Shown one piece after another: positions 18,531 to 27,796 of a DNA stretch of 64,000 nucleotides; positions within the stretch are counted from its first letter, which is position 1; every line of letters starts with the position of its first letter. The translations under genes were made by a program, and so were the position numbers. The DNA comes from Aerococcus urinaehominis. Lineage in GTDB: Bacteria; Bacillota; Bacilli; Lactobacillales; Aerococcaceae. The stretch lies in the NCBI RefSeq assembly GCF_001543245.1, contig NZ_CP014163.1, positions 1,656,387 to 1,720,386 on the forward strand. Direction: 5' to 3'. Under the pieces are notes generated by a model. It saw only the letters and a list, made by a program, of their open reading frames with translations, had not been told where the DNA came from and made no database searches.

Positions 18531-19620
18531 AGTAATGCTCGTTTTTGGCACACGTCCTGAAGCTATTAAGATGTGCCCGCTAGTTAACGAATTAAAGACT
18601 AGAGATAATCTTGAAACCTTGGTTTGTGTAACTGGACAACATCGTGAAATGTTAGATCAAGTTTTAGAAGTTTTCGATGTTGAGCCTGATTATGATTTAT
18701 CCATCATGAAAGATAAACAGACGCTATTTGATGTCACAACTAATATCCTAAATAAAATCAAAGAGGTATTGGAAGAAGCCAAGCCAGACATTGTCCTAGT
18801 CCATGGCGATACATCGACTACATTTGTGACAGCTTTAGCTTGCTACTACCTACAAATTCCGGTAGGGCATGTTGAAGCTGGCCTACGCACCAATAATATT
18901 TATTCACCTTTCCCTGAAGAGTTTAATCGCCAGGCAGTAAGTATTATTTCTGCACTTGATTTTGCACCAACAGACCAGGCTAGACAAAACTTACTGAATG
19001 AGGGTAGAGATGACAGTAAAATTCATGTGACTGGTAATACGGTTATCGATGCCCTTAAAACGACAGTAAGAGAAGATTATCAGCATCCTGAGATAGACTG
19101 GGTAGGGGATGACCGGTTGATTTTATTAACTGCACACCGTCGGGAAAATCTAGGTGAACCAATGGCGCATATGTTCAAAGCTATTCGCCGTGTGGTGGAT
19201 GAGCATGATGATGTCAAAGTCATTTATCCAATTCATATGAATCCTAAAGTTCGTGAAGTAGCTGATAAATACCTTGGTGATAGTGATCAAATTCGCATTA
19301 TTGAACCACTAGAAGTGCTTGATTTCCATAACTTTATGAATGCAGCTCATATCATCTTAACTGATAGCGGCGGCATCCAAGAAGAAGCACCAAGCCTTGG
19401 TAAACCAGTGCTAGTTATGCGCGACACTACTGAGCGACCTGAAGGCGTTGAGGCAGGTACCCTGAAGTTAGTGGGTACAGATGAGGAAACCATCTATAAT
19501 AATTTTAAATTATTGTTAGAAGATGAAGATGCTTATGCACAAATGAGCCAGGCTACTAACCCGTATGGTGATGGGACGGCATGTCGGCAGATTGCGGATG
19601 TTATTGAGAAAAAAATTTAG
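18523..19620 (+). CDS. mnaA: Non-hydrolysing UDP-GlcNAc 2-epimerase
   Basis: The 365-residue protein interconverts UDP-GlcNAc and UDP-ManNAc. Blocks seen are VFGTRPEAIKMCPLV, CVTGQHREMLDQVL, VHGDTSTT, GHVEAGLRT, PEEFNRQ, LTAHRRENLG and LTDSGGIQEEAPSLGKPVLVMRDTTERPE. It is the last capsule gene and is less AT-rich than neuABC. Two 2-epimerases in one operon are notable: NeuC already supplies ManNAc, so this one may supply UDP-ManNAc for the capsule or teichoic acid, or be an older local gene. Confidence 0.93.
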   Translation: MTKVMLVFGTRPEAIKMCPLVNELKTRDNLETLVCVTGQHREMLDQVLEVFDVEPDYDLSIMKDKQTLFDVTTNILNKIKEVLEEAKPDIVLVHGDTSTTFVTALACYYLQIPVGHVEAGLRTNNIYSPFPEEFNRQAVSIISALDFAPTDQARQNLLNEGRDDSKIHVTGNTVIDALKTTVREDYQHPEIDWVGDDRLILLTAHRRENLGEPMAHMFKAIRRVVDEHDDVKVIYPIHMNPKVREVADKYLGDSDQIRIIEPLEVLDFHNFMNAAHIILTDSGGIQEEAPSLGKPVLVMRDTTERPEGVEAGTLKLVGTDEETIYNNFKLLLEDEDAYAQMSQATNPYGDGTACRQIADVIEKKI

Positions 19621-19626
19621 ATTATT

Positions 19627-19671
19627 ACTTCTGGGTAGATAAGTATGTAATTATCTGCCCAGAAGTTTTTA
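19627..19671 (+). terminator. Terminator of the capsule operon
   Basis: A 16-bp stem (ACTTCTGGGTAGATAA and its near complement, one G-T pair) with an 8-base loop ends in TTTTT. It lies seven bases after the mnaA stop. Confidence 0.92.
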
Positions 19672-19869
19672 AATATTAGATTAGACTATTTATCTTGAGC
19701 ACATCATTTATTGATTAATATTTCATAGATTATATACTCTAGTTTTTATATAATTATTAACATTGATAAAGTTTATCTTGTTGATTATTCTTTTTTAATA
19801 GTTTTACTAGTTAAGTTTAGAGTTCTTTCCACTGAAGAGAGCTAGATATTAGCTTTAATTTGTTTTACC

Positions 19870-21194
19870 TGTCAAGTCCACAATCTTGTGTAAATTATAG
19901 AATGTAATTGGTGGGTATAAATATTTAGACTATGTTATTAAAGAATTTATGAGGACATGTCTCCCAATATTCATGCAAATCAAGCAATACACTTCCTATA
20001 AGTCGCTCCGCAGCCTCTATATTAGGAAAGAGGCCGACAACTTTCTCTCTTCTTCTAATTTCTCGATTTAGCCTTTCTAGACTGTTAGTTGTTTTCAGTG
20101 AAACGCGATAAGGTGTGGGTTCTAATAAGTATGGGATAGCATCTTCGAAGCCTTCCTCTAGCGTATTAACAGCTTTGTCATATTTCTCATTGCCACTAAC
20201 GTATTCTACAAATTCAAATTTTAACTCTCGCGCTCTTTGTTGACTATCAGCATTAAATATTCTCTTTAGAAGACTTCTCTCATGACTGCAATCCTTTTTT
20301 GGAAAATGAGCTAAAATATTACGTAGAAAATGAACCGTACACCGTTGCCAGGTAGTGCCTAAAAATTGATTACTAATCGCTGATTTTAGTCCCTTGTGGG
20401 CGTCAGATATAATTAATGTTGGTTTAGTTAGGCCTCTGGCCTTTAAATCAAGGAAGAAGTTCTTCCAGTTTTCTTCTGATTCATTATCAGCAATCATAAA
20501 GCCGATAATTTCGCGACGATTATCATCGTTAATACCCTGAGCAATATAAACACCTTTAGAGACAGAACGATGGTTTTCGCGAACTTTAATATACATGGCA
20601 TCGACATAAACATATCGAAAATTCGTATGTGTTAGGGAACGCCCTTTAAATTCGAAAACAGCAGGGTCCAAGTTTTTATTTACTGAAGAGACAAATGATT
20701 TAGAAACACCTTCGCCACAGAGTGTTTCAACAACCTTCTTAATACGGCGTGTTGAGACCCCATTAATATACATTTCGGTTAAAACAGCCACAAAGGCCTT
20801 GTCCATACGTTGATATTTATCGAATAGCTTGGTATCAAATTCTCCTGATCGTGTCCGAGGGACATCCAGTTCAACAGTCCCTACCTTTGTTTTAAAGTTT
20901 CTTTTATAGGAGCCATTACGATAATCTTTCCGGTCATCTGTGCGCTCATAGCGCTTAGCATTAATAAATTCCTCACGCTCTGCTTGCATATAGGCATTAA
21001 AGATGGTTACAGTTAGGGACTTCATCATCTGATCCATATCACTGTTTAGAACTGCCTCTGTAATTTCTTCTAAGTTTAGGGTAATATTTAGTTGAGCCAT
21101 AATAATCTTCCTTTCAATGTGTTTTAGCCAATTACATTGTAACCAAAAAAGATTATTATGGTTTTTCTTTTTACACAATTATATGGACTTAATC
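19870..21194 (-). mobile_element. IS256-family insertion sequence, copy 1 (intact)
   Basis: The element is 1325 bp, the same length as copy 2 at 51764. Its ends are 25-bp imperfect inverted repeats; one end begins GATTAAGTCCATAT and the other TGTCAAGTCCACAA, both reaching TTGTGTAAA. The flanking octamers GTTTTACC and AAATTTTG do not match, so no target duplication is visible, unlike copy 2. It sits between the end of the capsule operon and a lipoprotein gene. Confidence 0.93.
19925..21100 (-). CDS. IS256-family transposase
   Basis: The 391-residue mutator-type transposase starts at ATG 21100 (MAQLNITLNLEEITEAV) after AAGGAAG. Typical segments are RYERTDDRKDYRNGSYKR, VPRTRSGEFDT, and the DDE catalytic core: VYVDAMYIKVREN with the first Asp, IISDAHKGLKSA with the second Asp, and the Glu in the TTNSLERLNREIRRREK region. 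It is full length and should be able to mobilise both copies. Confidence 0.95.
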   Translation of the reverse strand: MAQLNITLNLEEITEAVLNSDMDQMMKSLTVTIFNAYMQAEREEFINAKRYERTDDRKDYRNGSYKRNFKTKVGTVELDVPRTRSGEFDTKLFDKYQRMDKAFVAVLTEMYINGVSTRRIKKVVETLCGEGVSKSFVSSVNKNLDPAVFEFKGRSLTHTNFRYVYVDAMYIKVRENHRSVSKGVYIAQGINDDNRREIIGFMIADNESEENWKNFFLDLKARGLTKPTLIISDAHKGLKSAISNQFLGTTWQRCTVHFLRNILAHFPKKDCSHERSLLKRIFNADSQQRARELKFEFVEYVSGNEKYDKAVNTLEEGFEDAIPYLLEPTPYRVSLKTTNSLERLNREIRRREKVVGLFPNIEAAERLIGSVLLDLHEYWETCPHKFFNNIV

Positions 21195-21636
21195 AAATTT
21201 TGTCTAAAAAGAATAGTTAATCCTGAAGATAAAGGTAGTATAGATGAGGTTAAGTTGACTTACATTTTTGGTAATATACCTATTTATAAAATTTTGTCAA
21301 AAAAAGATAAATAATTCTGAAAATAAAGACAGTATAATGGGATGACTATATATTACTAATACCATAAGGGAATGATGAGATTAACAAATTGACGAATTTT
21401 ATATTAAAGTAAGACATTTAATGTAGAGTTCTATACTAATTTTATAGTTGATTTAAAAACTATTTAGCCTGATTTATTAATTCTGATAAGGAAAAGATAA
21501 ATTATAAATTATCGCTAATAATTATCTATAAAAAGGCGTTTTCTCAAGTTTAATTTGAATGAGTAATTTTTTTAAGAGACATATTTTATTAAACAATTTC
21601 TGACAAAAAAGTAAGTTATCCATAGGAGAAATTTAA
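21195..21636. repeat. Gene-free stretch with two diverged direct repeats
   Basis: Two copies of about 55 bp begin at 21195 and 21289. Both start AAATTTTGTC and share CTGAA-ATAAAG and AGTATA blocks, with roughly three quarters of bases identical. The rest of the stretch is AT-rich and shows no gene. The first repeat begins exactly at the end of IS copy 1. Confidence 0.5.
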
Positions 21637-22104
21637 ATGATAAACTTAAAATTTAAGATACCTGTTTTAGCATTATTAATGATTCTATTTCTAACTAGCT
21701 GTAAGCATGAAAATACGGTACCTGAAACTGTTTCTAATGGACTAGATATGCGATGGATTAAAGAAAGAGAACTATATGATGAGCCAGAAAGTGCAGCAAA
21801 ATATTTGGAAATTATTGATGCTGAACTAGGGGAACTATGCAAATATTATCCATCCTCAGATTCATGTAAGGACGTAAGTAATAAAACAGAAGAAATAGAA
21901 AAAATTTTTTGCATGTATATAAAAGAGGTAAACTCAGGTAAAGATATTGTTAATAAATATTATGGAACAGATTATTTTAATTTGAAATGGAGAGAACATC
22001 AGATTAATCGGTCGGAATTAATTAATAAAATACACAAAATAAACAATGTAAACGTTTCAAGCGATCATAAATATCAACTAGAAGCATTATTAAATATAGA
22101 ATAA
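21637..22104 (+). CDS. Small lipoprotein of unknown function
   Basis: The 155-residue protein begins with a positively charged start and a hydrophobic core, then a lipobox LTSC with Cys about residue 22, so it should be lipid-anchored on the outer face of the membrane. The mature part is charged, with three further Cys residues at about 69, 76 and 91 (CKYYPSSDSC and CMYIKEV). The family was not recognised. It is AT-rich and isolated between the IS element and a terminator; GGAGAA lies upstream of the ATG. Confidence 0.7.
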   Translation: MINLKFKIPVLALLMILFLTSCKHENTVPETVSNGLDMRWIKERELYDEPESAAKYLEIIDAELGELCKYYPSSDSCKDVSNKTEEIEKIFCMYIKEVNSGKDIVNKYYGTDYFNLKWREHQINRSELINKIHKINNVNVSSDHKYQLEALLNIE

Positions 22105-22662
22105 CGAAAAAACTATTCATAAAATTTGAATATGTAAATTATTTCCAATTCTGTACATCTTTAGATTACAGTTTATGAACTGATAAAAATTTGCTGCTGC
22201 TGGCTATATGCTTCAATACTATTTATGATTTTCTACTCGCAGACTATGCGATTATAAATAATTGAACAAAAGAAATGCTCCCCTCTTAAAATTAGTTAAG
22301 GAGGGAGCACTTTTAATATCCTCATATTTTCATTATTTACCGTCTCATTCTCCTCAAAATCTCTTTATCACTCTTTTTTTATGTAAGATTACTATTAATA
22401 TGTCTTACCAACCAATCTATGGCAAATTAGGCTAGTCTTCATTTCCGTATCTAAAATTATTTGTACTATTTTAATTATAGGCAAATTATCCTTATTTTAC
22501 CTCCCAGCTCTCTGAACATCCTCTCAAGTATCATAACTACTCTCCAACACCTATTACCGCCCTTATAGAGCAATATTTACTAAAAATAGACCACCACCAT
22601 CCTCCCATCTATCTTCCTCCGCTAAAATCAATTACCAATCATACTAATACCTCAAATCCCCC
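22105..22662. other. Gene-free stretch between lipoprotein and module A
   Basis: No coding region is supported here. Apart from the terminator at 22276 it holds AT-rich DNA. Parts such as TGGCAAATTA are also found in the corresponding place beside module B (24690-24919), so the tandem duplication includes this downstream flank. Confidence 0.5.
22276..22315. terminator. Terminator, probably bidirectional
   Basis: TGCTCCCCTCTTAA pairs with TTAAGGAGGGAGCA with one imperfect position, flanked by A-rich and T-rich runs. A near twin stands at 24653, at the same place relative to module B. Confidence 0.8.
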
Positions 22663-23349
22663 TTATTCCACCCTCTCCTGTCCTTTTAAATACCGGTAAT
22701 GGTCTAAGCCACAGACCAGGTGTTGGACGGCTGAACGGGCAATATATTGGCAATATCGCTAGTAGTTGTCCTCACCTAATAATTTGACGGGTTCGGGCTG
22801 GCAATCAATTTCCGTCATAGCAGTGAGAAATGCCCAGTCGGGCAAAAGCAGTAGGGGTAGGGCGACAAAGTCGCGCTTGACCTGGTGGTCCCAGATAGCC
22901 CGGTAGAGGGCCTGGTCTGGGTCTAGGTAGTCCAGGACAATCATAAATTCAGCTGGCTCACCTGCTGATAGCTGGGTCAGTGATGTGGGCGGTAATGCTT
23001 AGCTGACCGAGCTGGCTGGCCAGAAATTGGGCCACTGGGCCTTGGTTATCATCCTGGTAGTAGCTGGCCACCTGGTCCACTTGGCTTAGCCAATTGCGGT
23101 AGTCCACCAGCATGTGCTGGCTCTCAAAATAGCTGGGCAGGTCGGCCTGGATGATCCGATAGTTGGTGCAGGCCCAGTCCTGGCCCGGGTGGTCGGGAGC
23201 CAGGTTGGGGTAGTGCCAGGTCAGGTAATTGCGCAGGTCGGTGTAGGTCAAACCGTCCAGGCTAAAAATTTCCTGGCGGATTTGGCTGGGCTGGTAGCCC
23301 AGCTGGCGGGCTGGGTAGCATCTTTTGCTGAAGTAGATAAATTTTCCAT
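22663..23349 (-). pseudogene. Module A, unknown third gene, decayed
   Basis: This is the counterpart of the gene at 24920-25708. It starts at 23349 (MENLSTSAKDATQ), lacks about 25 codons found in the other copy, then shifts frame. The DLRNYLTWHYPNLAPDH and MLVDYRNWLSQVDQ blocks are preserved. A second frameshift falls near 22950 before MIVLDYLDPDQALYRAIWD, and a TAG at 22759 replaces a Gln codon of the other copy, with conserved coding (RYCQYIARSAVQHLV) continuing after it. It cannot make a normal protein. Confidence 0.8.
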
Positions 23350-23392
23350 GGCTTACCTCACTTATTTTTACTCAGTCTATTTAGGGCGACAG

Positions 23393-23844
23393 CTAGGGTT
23401 CTAAGAGGGCCTTGTAGGGGCCCAGTTTGCGGGCGAGTTTAGCTTTTCTTTGGTAGAGGGTCTTGCGGGAAATATGTAAGTGGCTGGCTAAATCAGTCAT
23501 GGACAGGTTATTGATGACAAGGCATGGAGCTCACTCTCCAGCCAGTAGCCGTCTAAGGGGTCATAGTCACCCAAGGCCTGGTGGTCGTCTTGCTGGTACT
23601 TGCGCCAGAGGTCGATCATATACCGCCTCAGGCTGGTGGTGGCATAGGCCGTAAACTGGTAGCGGTCGGCCCCTAAGACATCACCGTCAAAAGTGTTAGT
23701 TAGACTAAGTAATTTGAGTGATAGTTCCTGGTAGTAGTCGTCAAAATGACGGTGGTGGCGGGAGAGGCCAAAGCGGTAGATGGCCGTGTAAATTAAGGGG
23801 GTAAATTCACGGATGACTTGTTCACTAAAACATGGTTGCCGCAT
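23393..23844 (-). pseudogene. Module A, ComX-like sigma factor, broken
   Basis: Counterpart of the sigma gene at 25748. Region 2 is readable (HFDDYYQELSLKLLSLTNTF, YQFTAYATTSLRRYMIDL) from the ATG at 23844, which has AGGAGG upstream. A deletion of roughly 70 bp with a frame change removes the start of region 4. The rest of region 4 is still readable in another frame (MTDLASHLHISRKTLYQ) down to the stop at 23393. The open frame itself stops at 23497 after 115 residues. Confidence 0.8.
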
Positions 23845-23855
23845 GGGAGACCTCC

Positions 23856-24466
23856 TTAGTCGGATGGGATGGTGCTGTGGTGTTTATAGTAATCATAGTC
23901 GACCAGTTGGACGTCCTTGAGGCTTGTGACTCCGCGCGCTTTCCAGTCGGCCAGGATGGTTTTGGCATAGTGTTCAGGACACTTTTGTATTTGGACCGCT
24001 GGTAGGCCTGATCAATTAAATCAGCTGAGAAATAGTCTGACCAAAAATCCTGGAGGTCAGCCAGCAATTGGTTGTGGTAGTCCTGCTTGTCCCGGTTTTG
24101 TATTTCTCGGTCAATCAGGTCGGCCAGGAAATTATCAATGGCCCGTTCTGAACGTTGCCAATAGTCGGACATTTTAGCCTGGGCCTTGACCAGGAGTTCT
24201 AGGGATTCCACATGGTGCAATTCCCGTTTAAGAATCCGTTAAATGGGTGCCCACCGGTTAGGACCGAGTAGGGCATGTAGTCGAGGATGGCAATTTCATT
24301 GCTGGACCGGTTATAGGCGATGAGGTCGTGGTTGTATTGCAGGCTGCTTAAGAGGGCTTTGATTTCCTCAGCCGGCATTTGCAGCTGGCTGGCCATGATT
24401 TTTCATGGGTAACTTGTAGAAACTCTGCTGGGTAATTTGGGGATTGGTCTTCAGCTAAAGCATAAA
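23856..24466 (-). pseudogene. Module A, DnaD-like replication protein, truncated and frameshifted
   Basis: Counterpart of the gene at 26288. Homology begins near 24466, so about 55 N-terminal codons are missing, and at least three frameshifts separate readable blocks: MPAEEIKALLSSLQYNHDLIAYN, HHVESLELLVKAQAKMSDYW, and ILADWKARGVTSLKDVQL near the end. The stop is at 23856. It is not functional. Confidence 0.8.
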
Positions 24467-24919
24467 GAAAATTATATTATGGCAAAATATTTTCTTTATA
24501 TTAATTAAATTAAAATTTATGTATAATTAGTTGAAAAAACTTTTATTACAAAAAATATCGTTGTTTTCCACTCAATAAGAATTATTGACTAGGCGATTTA
24601 TCTTTATATTTTGATACGAAAGATTTACTTTATACTCTAAAATAATAAAACATGCTCCCCCTTAAATACACCTAAGGGGGAGCACTTTATTTATCTTCGT
24701 ATATTCCGCTTATTTCACCACTTCAATCCCTTTAATGTCTCCTAATGTATATTAGCCATCAACTATATATCACCCACCTTAGCGGTCATTATTTGGCAAA
24801 TTAAGCTATACTACATCTCCCCCAATCATTTTCCTCAACTAAAGCAATTTAATTCCTATTATTTCCATCAATTTTTTACCCTGACTCATACCTTATTTCC
24901 AACATCCTCAAATCCCCCC
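24467..24919. other. Gene-free stretch between the two modules
   Basis: This AT-rich stretch has no supported gene. It contains the terminator at 24653 and the downstream flank of module B, which resembles the flank of module A. The junction of the tandem duplication must lie near 24466-24650. Confidence 0.5.
24653..24690. terminator. Terminator, twin of the one at 22276
   Basis: TGCTCCCCCTTA pairs perfectly with TAAGGGGGAGCA over an 8-base loop, followed by a T-rich stretch and preceded by A-rich DNA. It marks the left end of module B. Confidence 0.8.
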
Positions 24920-25708
24920 TTATTTGACCTTGCCAGCCCCTTCCAGGTACTTATAATGGTCTAACCCATTGACCAGGTGTTGGACGGCAGAGCGAGCAAT
25001 ATATTGGCAATAACGCTGGTAGTTGTTTTCACCAAATAGTTTGGCTGGATCGGGCTCACAGTCAATTTCTGTCATGGCGGTTAAAGTGGCCCAATCTGGA
25101 AATAACAGCATGGGTAAGGCCGCGAAGTCGATGGCAGCCTGATAATCCCAAATGGCCTGGTAGAGGTCTTGATTAGGGTCTAGTTAGTCGAGGACGATGA
25201 TAAACTGGTCGGAGTCACTAGACTCCAGGTGCTTAATGACAGATTGACCATTCACCGGGCCGGTTATCTCAGCTCCCAGGCCAATTCTCTCCAGCTCCTG
25301 AGCCAAATAACGGGCCTCTTCGGCTTGGTTTGAGTCCTGGTAGTAGATGGCAAGCTGGTCCACTTGACTGAGCCAATTGCGGTAGTCCATCAGCATATCC
25401 TGACCCTCATAGTAGCCTGGCAAATCAGACATAATCATCCGGTAGTTAGCGAAGGCCCAGTCCTGGTTCTGGTGGTTAGGAGCCAGGTTGGGGTGGTGCC
25501 AGGTCAAATAATTGCGCAGGTCACTGTAGCTGGTCCCGTCAACGGCGAAGATATCTTGGCGGAGTTGGCTGGGCTGGTAGCCAGTTGTCCGGGAAAAATC
25601 ATCTTCATCCATCTTGATTATATCTTTAGCGCGCTTAAACAGGTGTTTAAGCGTTTTTTGTTGGGCTTGAGTATAGTGGCGCTTGGTGTAGTACATGAAT
25701 TTTTCCAT
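24920..25708 (-). pseudogene. Module B, unknown third gene with an in-frame stop
   Basis: The frame from ATG 25708 reads 174 codons (MEKFMYYTKRHYTQAQQ, TSYSDLRNYLTWHHPNLAPNH, MLMDYRNWLSQVDQ) to a TAA at 25181-25183. The same frame continues after it for about 87 more codons that match module A (LFPDWATLTAMTEIDC, YCQYIARSAVQHLVNGLDHY). At the stop position module A has a Tyr codon, so TAA is a nonsense change that splits an original protein of about 262 residues. The N-terminal part could still be made as a 174-residue protein. The family was not recognised. It follows the sigma gene closely on the same strand. Confidence 0.75.
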
Positions 25709-25747
25709 TTTTGTTTTACCTCTTTGATTATTTGCTTGAGCGACGAG

Positions 25748-26275
25748 CTACTGGTCTGTTTCTAGAATTTCCTTGTAGGGGGCTAGTTTTTGGGCCAGCT
25801 TATTTTTCCACTGGTAGAGGGTCTTGCGCGAAACCTGATAATGGGCAGCTAGATCGGTCATGGTCATGTCCTGGGCTACCAGGTCGACCAAAAGTTGCCA
25901 TTCCCGGTCGGTGAGGGCCTCTTGGGCATGGTTTAGAAATTCCTGGGCCTGGAGGTTGGTTTCCAGCAAGCTTAAATTCCGCTGGTCATCTGCTAGCCAG
26001 TTGGGGGAGTCAGGGTGCTTCTCCTTGCGCAGGAGGTCGTACATATAGCGTCTCAGGCCCACGGCGGCATAGCCGACAAATTGATAACGTTCACTGTCAC
26101 TAGCCAGGGGGTCGCCCTTGAAGGTCTTGGTTAGGGCCAGGAGTTTAATGGCCAGTTCCTGGTAGTAGTCATCAAAATGGATATGGTGGCTGGCAATGCC
26201 GAGGCGGTAGATTGTCTTACAAACTAGGGGTGTAAATTTACGGATGATTTTTTCTTCACGACTTGTATGTGGCAT
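25748..26275 (-). CDS. Sigma-70 family factor, ComX/SigH-like
   Basis: This 175-residue protein has the two-domain layout of small alternative sigma factors. Region 2 lies at residues 10-85 (HFDDYYQELAIKLLALTKTF, YQFVGYAAVGLRRYMYDLLRK). Region 4 lies at 115-170, with a helix-turn-helix (MTMTDLAAHYQVSRKTLYQWKNKLAQ). It resembles ComX/SigX competence sigma factors of Lactobacillales and other small stationary-phase sigmas. AGGAGG precedes its ATG, which lies 13 bp after the DnaD-like gene. It may direct transcription of its own module or of the divergent lysis cassette; that is inference. Confidence 0.75.
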   Translation of the reverse strand: MPHTSREEKIIRKFTPLVCKTIYRLGIASHHIHFDDYYQELAIKLLALTKTFKGDPLASDSERYQFVGYAAVGLRRYMYDLLRKEKHPDSPNWLADDQRNLSLLETNLQAQEFLNHAQEALTDREWQLLVDLVAQDMTMTDLAAHYQVSRKTLYQWKNKLAQKLAPYKEILETDQ

Positions 26276-26287
26276 GGGGAGACCTCC

Positions 26288-26980
26288 TTAGTTAGACAGA
26301 ATTGACGCTTGCTGGTTGAAATGGTCGTAATCGGCGAGTTGGACGTCCTTGAGGCTGGTGACCCCGCGCTTTTGCCAGTCGGTCAGGATGGTTTTGGCAT
26401 ATTGGTCGGGGGCATTCTTGTATTTAGAACGTTTGTAGGCCTCGTCGATTAAGTCAGCAGTAAAGTAGTCTGACCAAAAGTCATGGAGGTCAGCCAGCAA
26501 CTGGTCGGCATATTCAGTGCGGCTGCGGTTGGCAATTTCCTTGGCAAAGAGTTCAGCCAGGCAACCATCAATGGCCCGCTCTGACCGGTGCCAGTAGTCG
26601 GTCATTTTGGCCTGGACCTTGGTGAGGAGCTCCAGGGATTCCACGTGGTGGATTTCACGTTTAAGAATCCGTTCCACCGGGGTCCCACCAGTTAAAATCG
26701 AATAGGACAGGTATTCGAGAATGGCTATTTCATTGGTTGACCGGTTATAGGCGATCAAATCGTGGTTGTACTGCAAGCTGTTTAAGAGGGCATTGATTTC
26801 AGCAGCCGGCATCTGGACCTGGGTTTCCATGATTTGCATGGGGAGCTTGTAGATGCCCAGCTGGGAGGTTTGCGGATTGGTTTTCAGGTAAAGCATGAAG
26901 AAAATCTCATCACGGCTCAGTTCATTAGTGACCAGGGGACTGTACCAAAAATCGGTAGCAACAACTCTTTTGATTGTCAT
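26288..26980 (-). CDS. DnaD-like replication/replisome organiser protein
   Basis: This 230-residue protein starts at ATG 26980 (MTIKRVVATDFWY), six bases after AAGGAG; a second ATG directly upstream and a far upstream start at 27055 lack such a site. The N-terminal half looks like a winged helix (LSRDEIFFMLYLKTNPQTSQLG, MPAAEINALLNSLQYNHDLIAYN) as in phage replisome organisers. The C-terminal part has the DnaD-type segment YAKTILTDWQKRGVTSLKDV. DnaD proteins load helicase at replication starts. Here it is first in an operon with a sigma factor, an arrangement not recognised as standard. Confidence 0.7.
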   Translation of the reverse strand: MTIKRVVATDFWYSPLVTNELSRDEIFFMLYLKTNPQTSQLGIYKLPMQIMETQVQMPAAEINALLNSLQYNHDLIAYNRSTNEIAILEYLSYSILTGGTPVERILKREIHHVESLELLTKVQAKMTDYWHRSERAIDGCLAELFAKEIANRSRTEYADQLLADLHDFWSDYFTADLIDEAYKRSKYKNAPDQYAKTILTDWQKRGVTSLKDVQLADYDHFNQQASILSN

Positions 26981-26983
26981 CAT

Positions 26984-27572
26984 AAACTCCTTTATCGGTT
27001 TTTGTAAAAATAAGTGAGTTATCAGTTCATCCAGTAATGAATCAGCAATACGCATGAATAAAAAATAATGGCGTTGTGTTAGGCTTTACAGTACATTTAT
27101 TTTATTGCGAATATCCCCTTTCCATGAAATGAAAACATATCTAAGTCGTGAGCTTTTATGAAAATAGCTCTTAAACTAAGAATATTAAACTTTTTTTAAA
27201 AAGCAAGGCCCATTTTGTCTGACAACTTTATCCACAGGCCTGAGGGCTTGCTAGGCTTGATGAAAGGGCCTTAAAAAATTTTTAGGGGGCTTTTTTGGCC
27301 AGAGTCAGTTGTCAGAGTCAGTGGTCTGTGTCTGTTGGCAGCGTCTTGATTAGATTGATATTGGATTGATTGTCGATGATATCAATTGATTTACTTTTAT
27401 TTGATTTTTTCTTTTTTGACCTGATTTTCTTTGATGGGGCTAGATTCTGAGGGCTAGATTTTTCTGGTTTTTGCTTTTGCTTGGTAACACCACTAGCTGG
27501 ACTGGCGTATTTAGGGGTGTAGTGGCTAGCAACTACCCTGTCGGCTGTTTTGCTTTACCAAGGAGGAAAATT
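26984..27572. other. Divergent intergenic region between module B and the lysis cassette
   Basis: About 590 bp with no supported gene must hold the promoters of both directions. It contains GC-poor tracts, short repeated AGAGTCAGT motifs near 27300-27325, and the leader hairpin at 27480-27562. No consensus -35/-10 pair was convincing, which would fit use of an alternative sigma factor but does not show it. Confidence 0.45.
27480..27562 (+). promoter_or_regulatory. Possible leader hairpin covering the DUF1659 ribosome binding site
   Basis: CTTGGTAA (27480-27487) can pair with TTACCAAG (27555-27562), the latter overlapping the first bases of the AAGGAGG ribosome binding site. An inner CCACT/AGTGG pairing is possible. 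If real, it would restrain translation. The pairing is long range and was judged by eye. Confidence 0.35.
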
Positions 27573-27776
27573 ATGAATACCCAAGTTTTTAATAAGGCAA
27601 CGCTCAATGTGAAGACTTTTGATCCGGCCACGGAAAAGACTGAGACTTTAAACGTCCAAAACCTGATTGATAATGCCCAACCGGAAGCGGTGGTCAAGGT
27701 GGCTAATGCCTTAGCCGGGCTGATGGCTGATAGCCTGTCTGAAGTGACTGCTACTTACGTTTACGCCTATATCTAA
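27573..27776 (+). CDS. DUF1659-like small protein
   Basis: The 67-residue protein starts at ATG 27573 behind AGGAGG. Its sequence (KATLNVKTFDPATEKTET, then a helix rich in Ala and Val) fits the DUF1659 family, which is commonly paired with a DUF2922 gene next to holin or hemolysin-like genes in Bacillota. Function is unknown. It is followed 20 bp later by the DUF2922 gene. Confidence 0.65.
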   Translation: MNTQVFNKATLNVKTFDPATEKTETLNVQNLIDNAQPEAVVKVANALAGLMADSLSEVTATYVYAYI

Positions 27777-27796
27777 GCCATTAAGGAGGAATTATC

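Noticed and set aside
19862-21202. Recent inversion between the two IS copies as the reason for the missing duplication at copy 1
   Set aside because: Copy 2 keeps matching octamers on both sides, and the flanks of copy 1 do not match inner flanks of copy 2 in either orientation.
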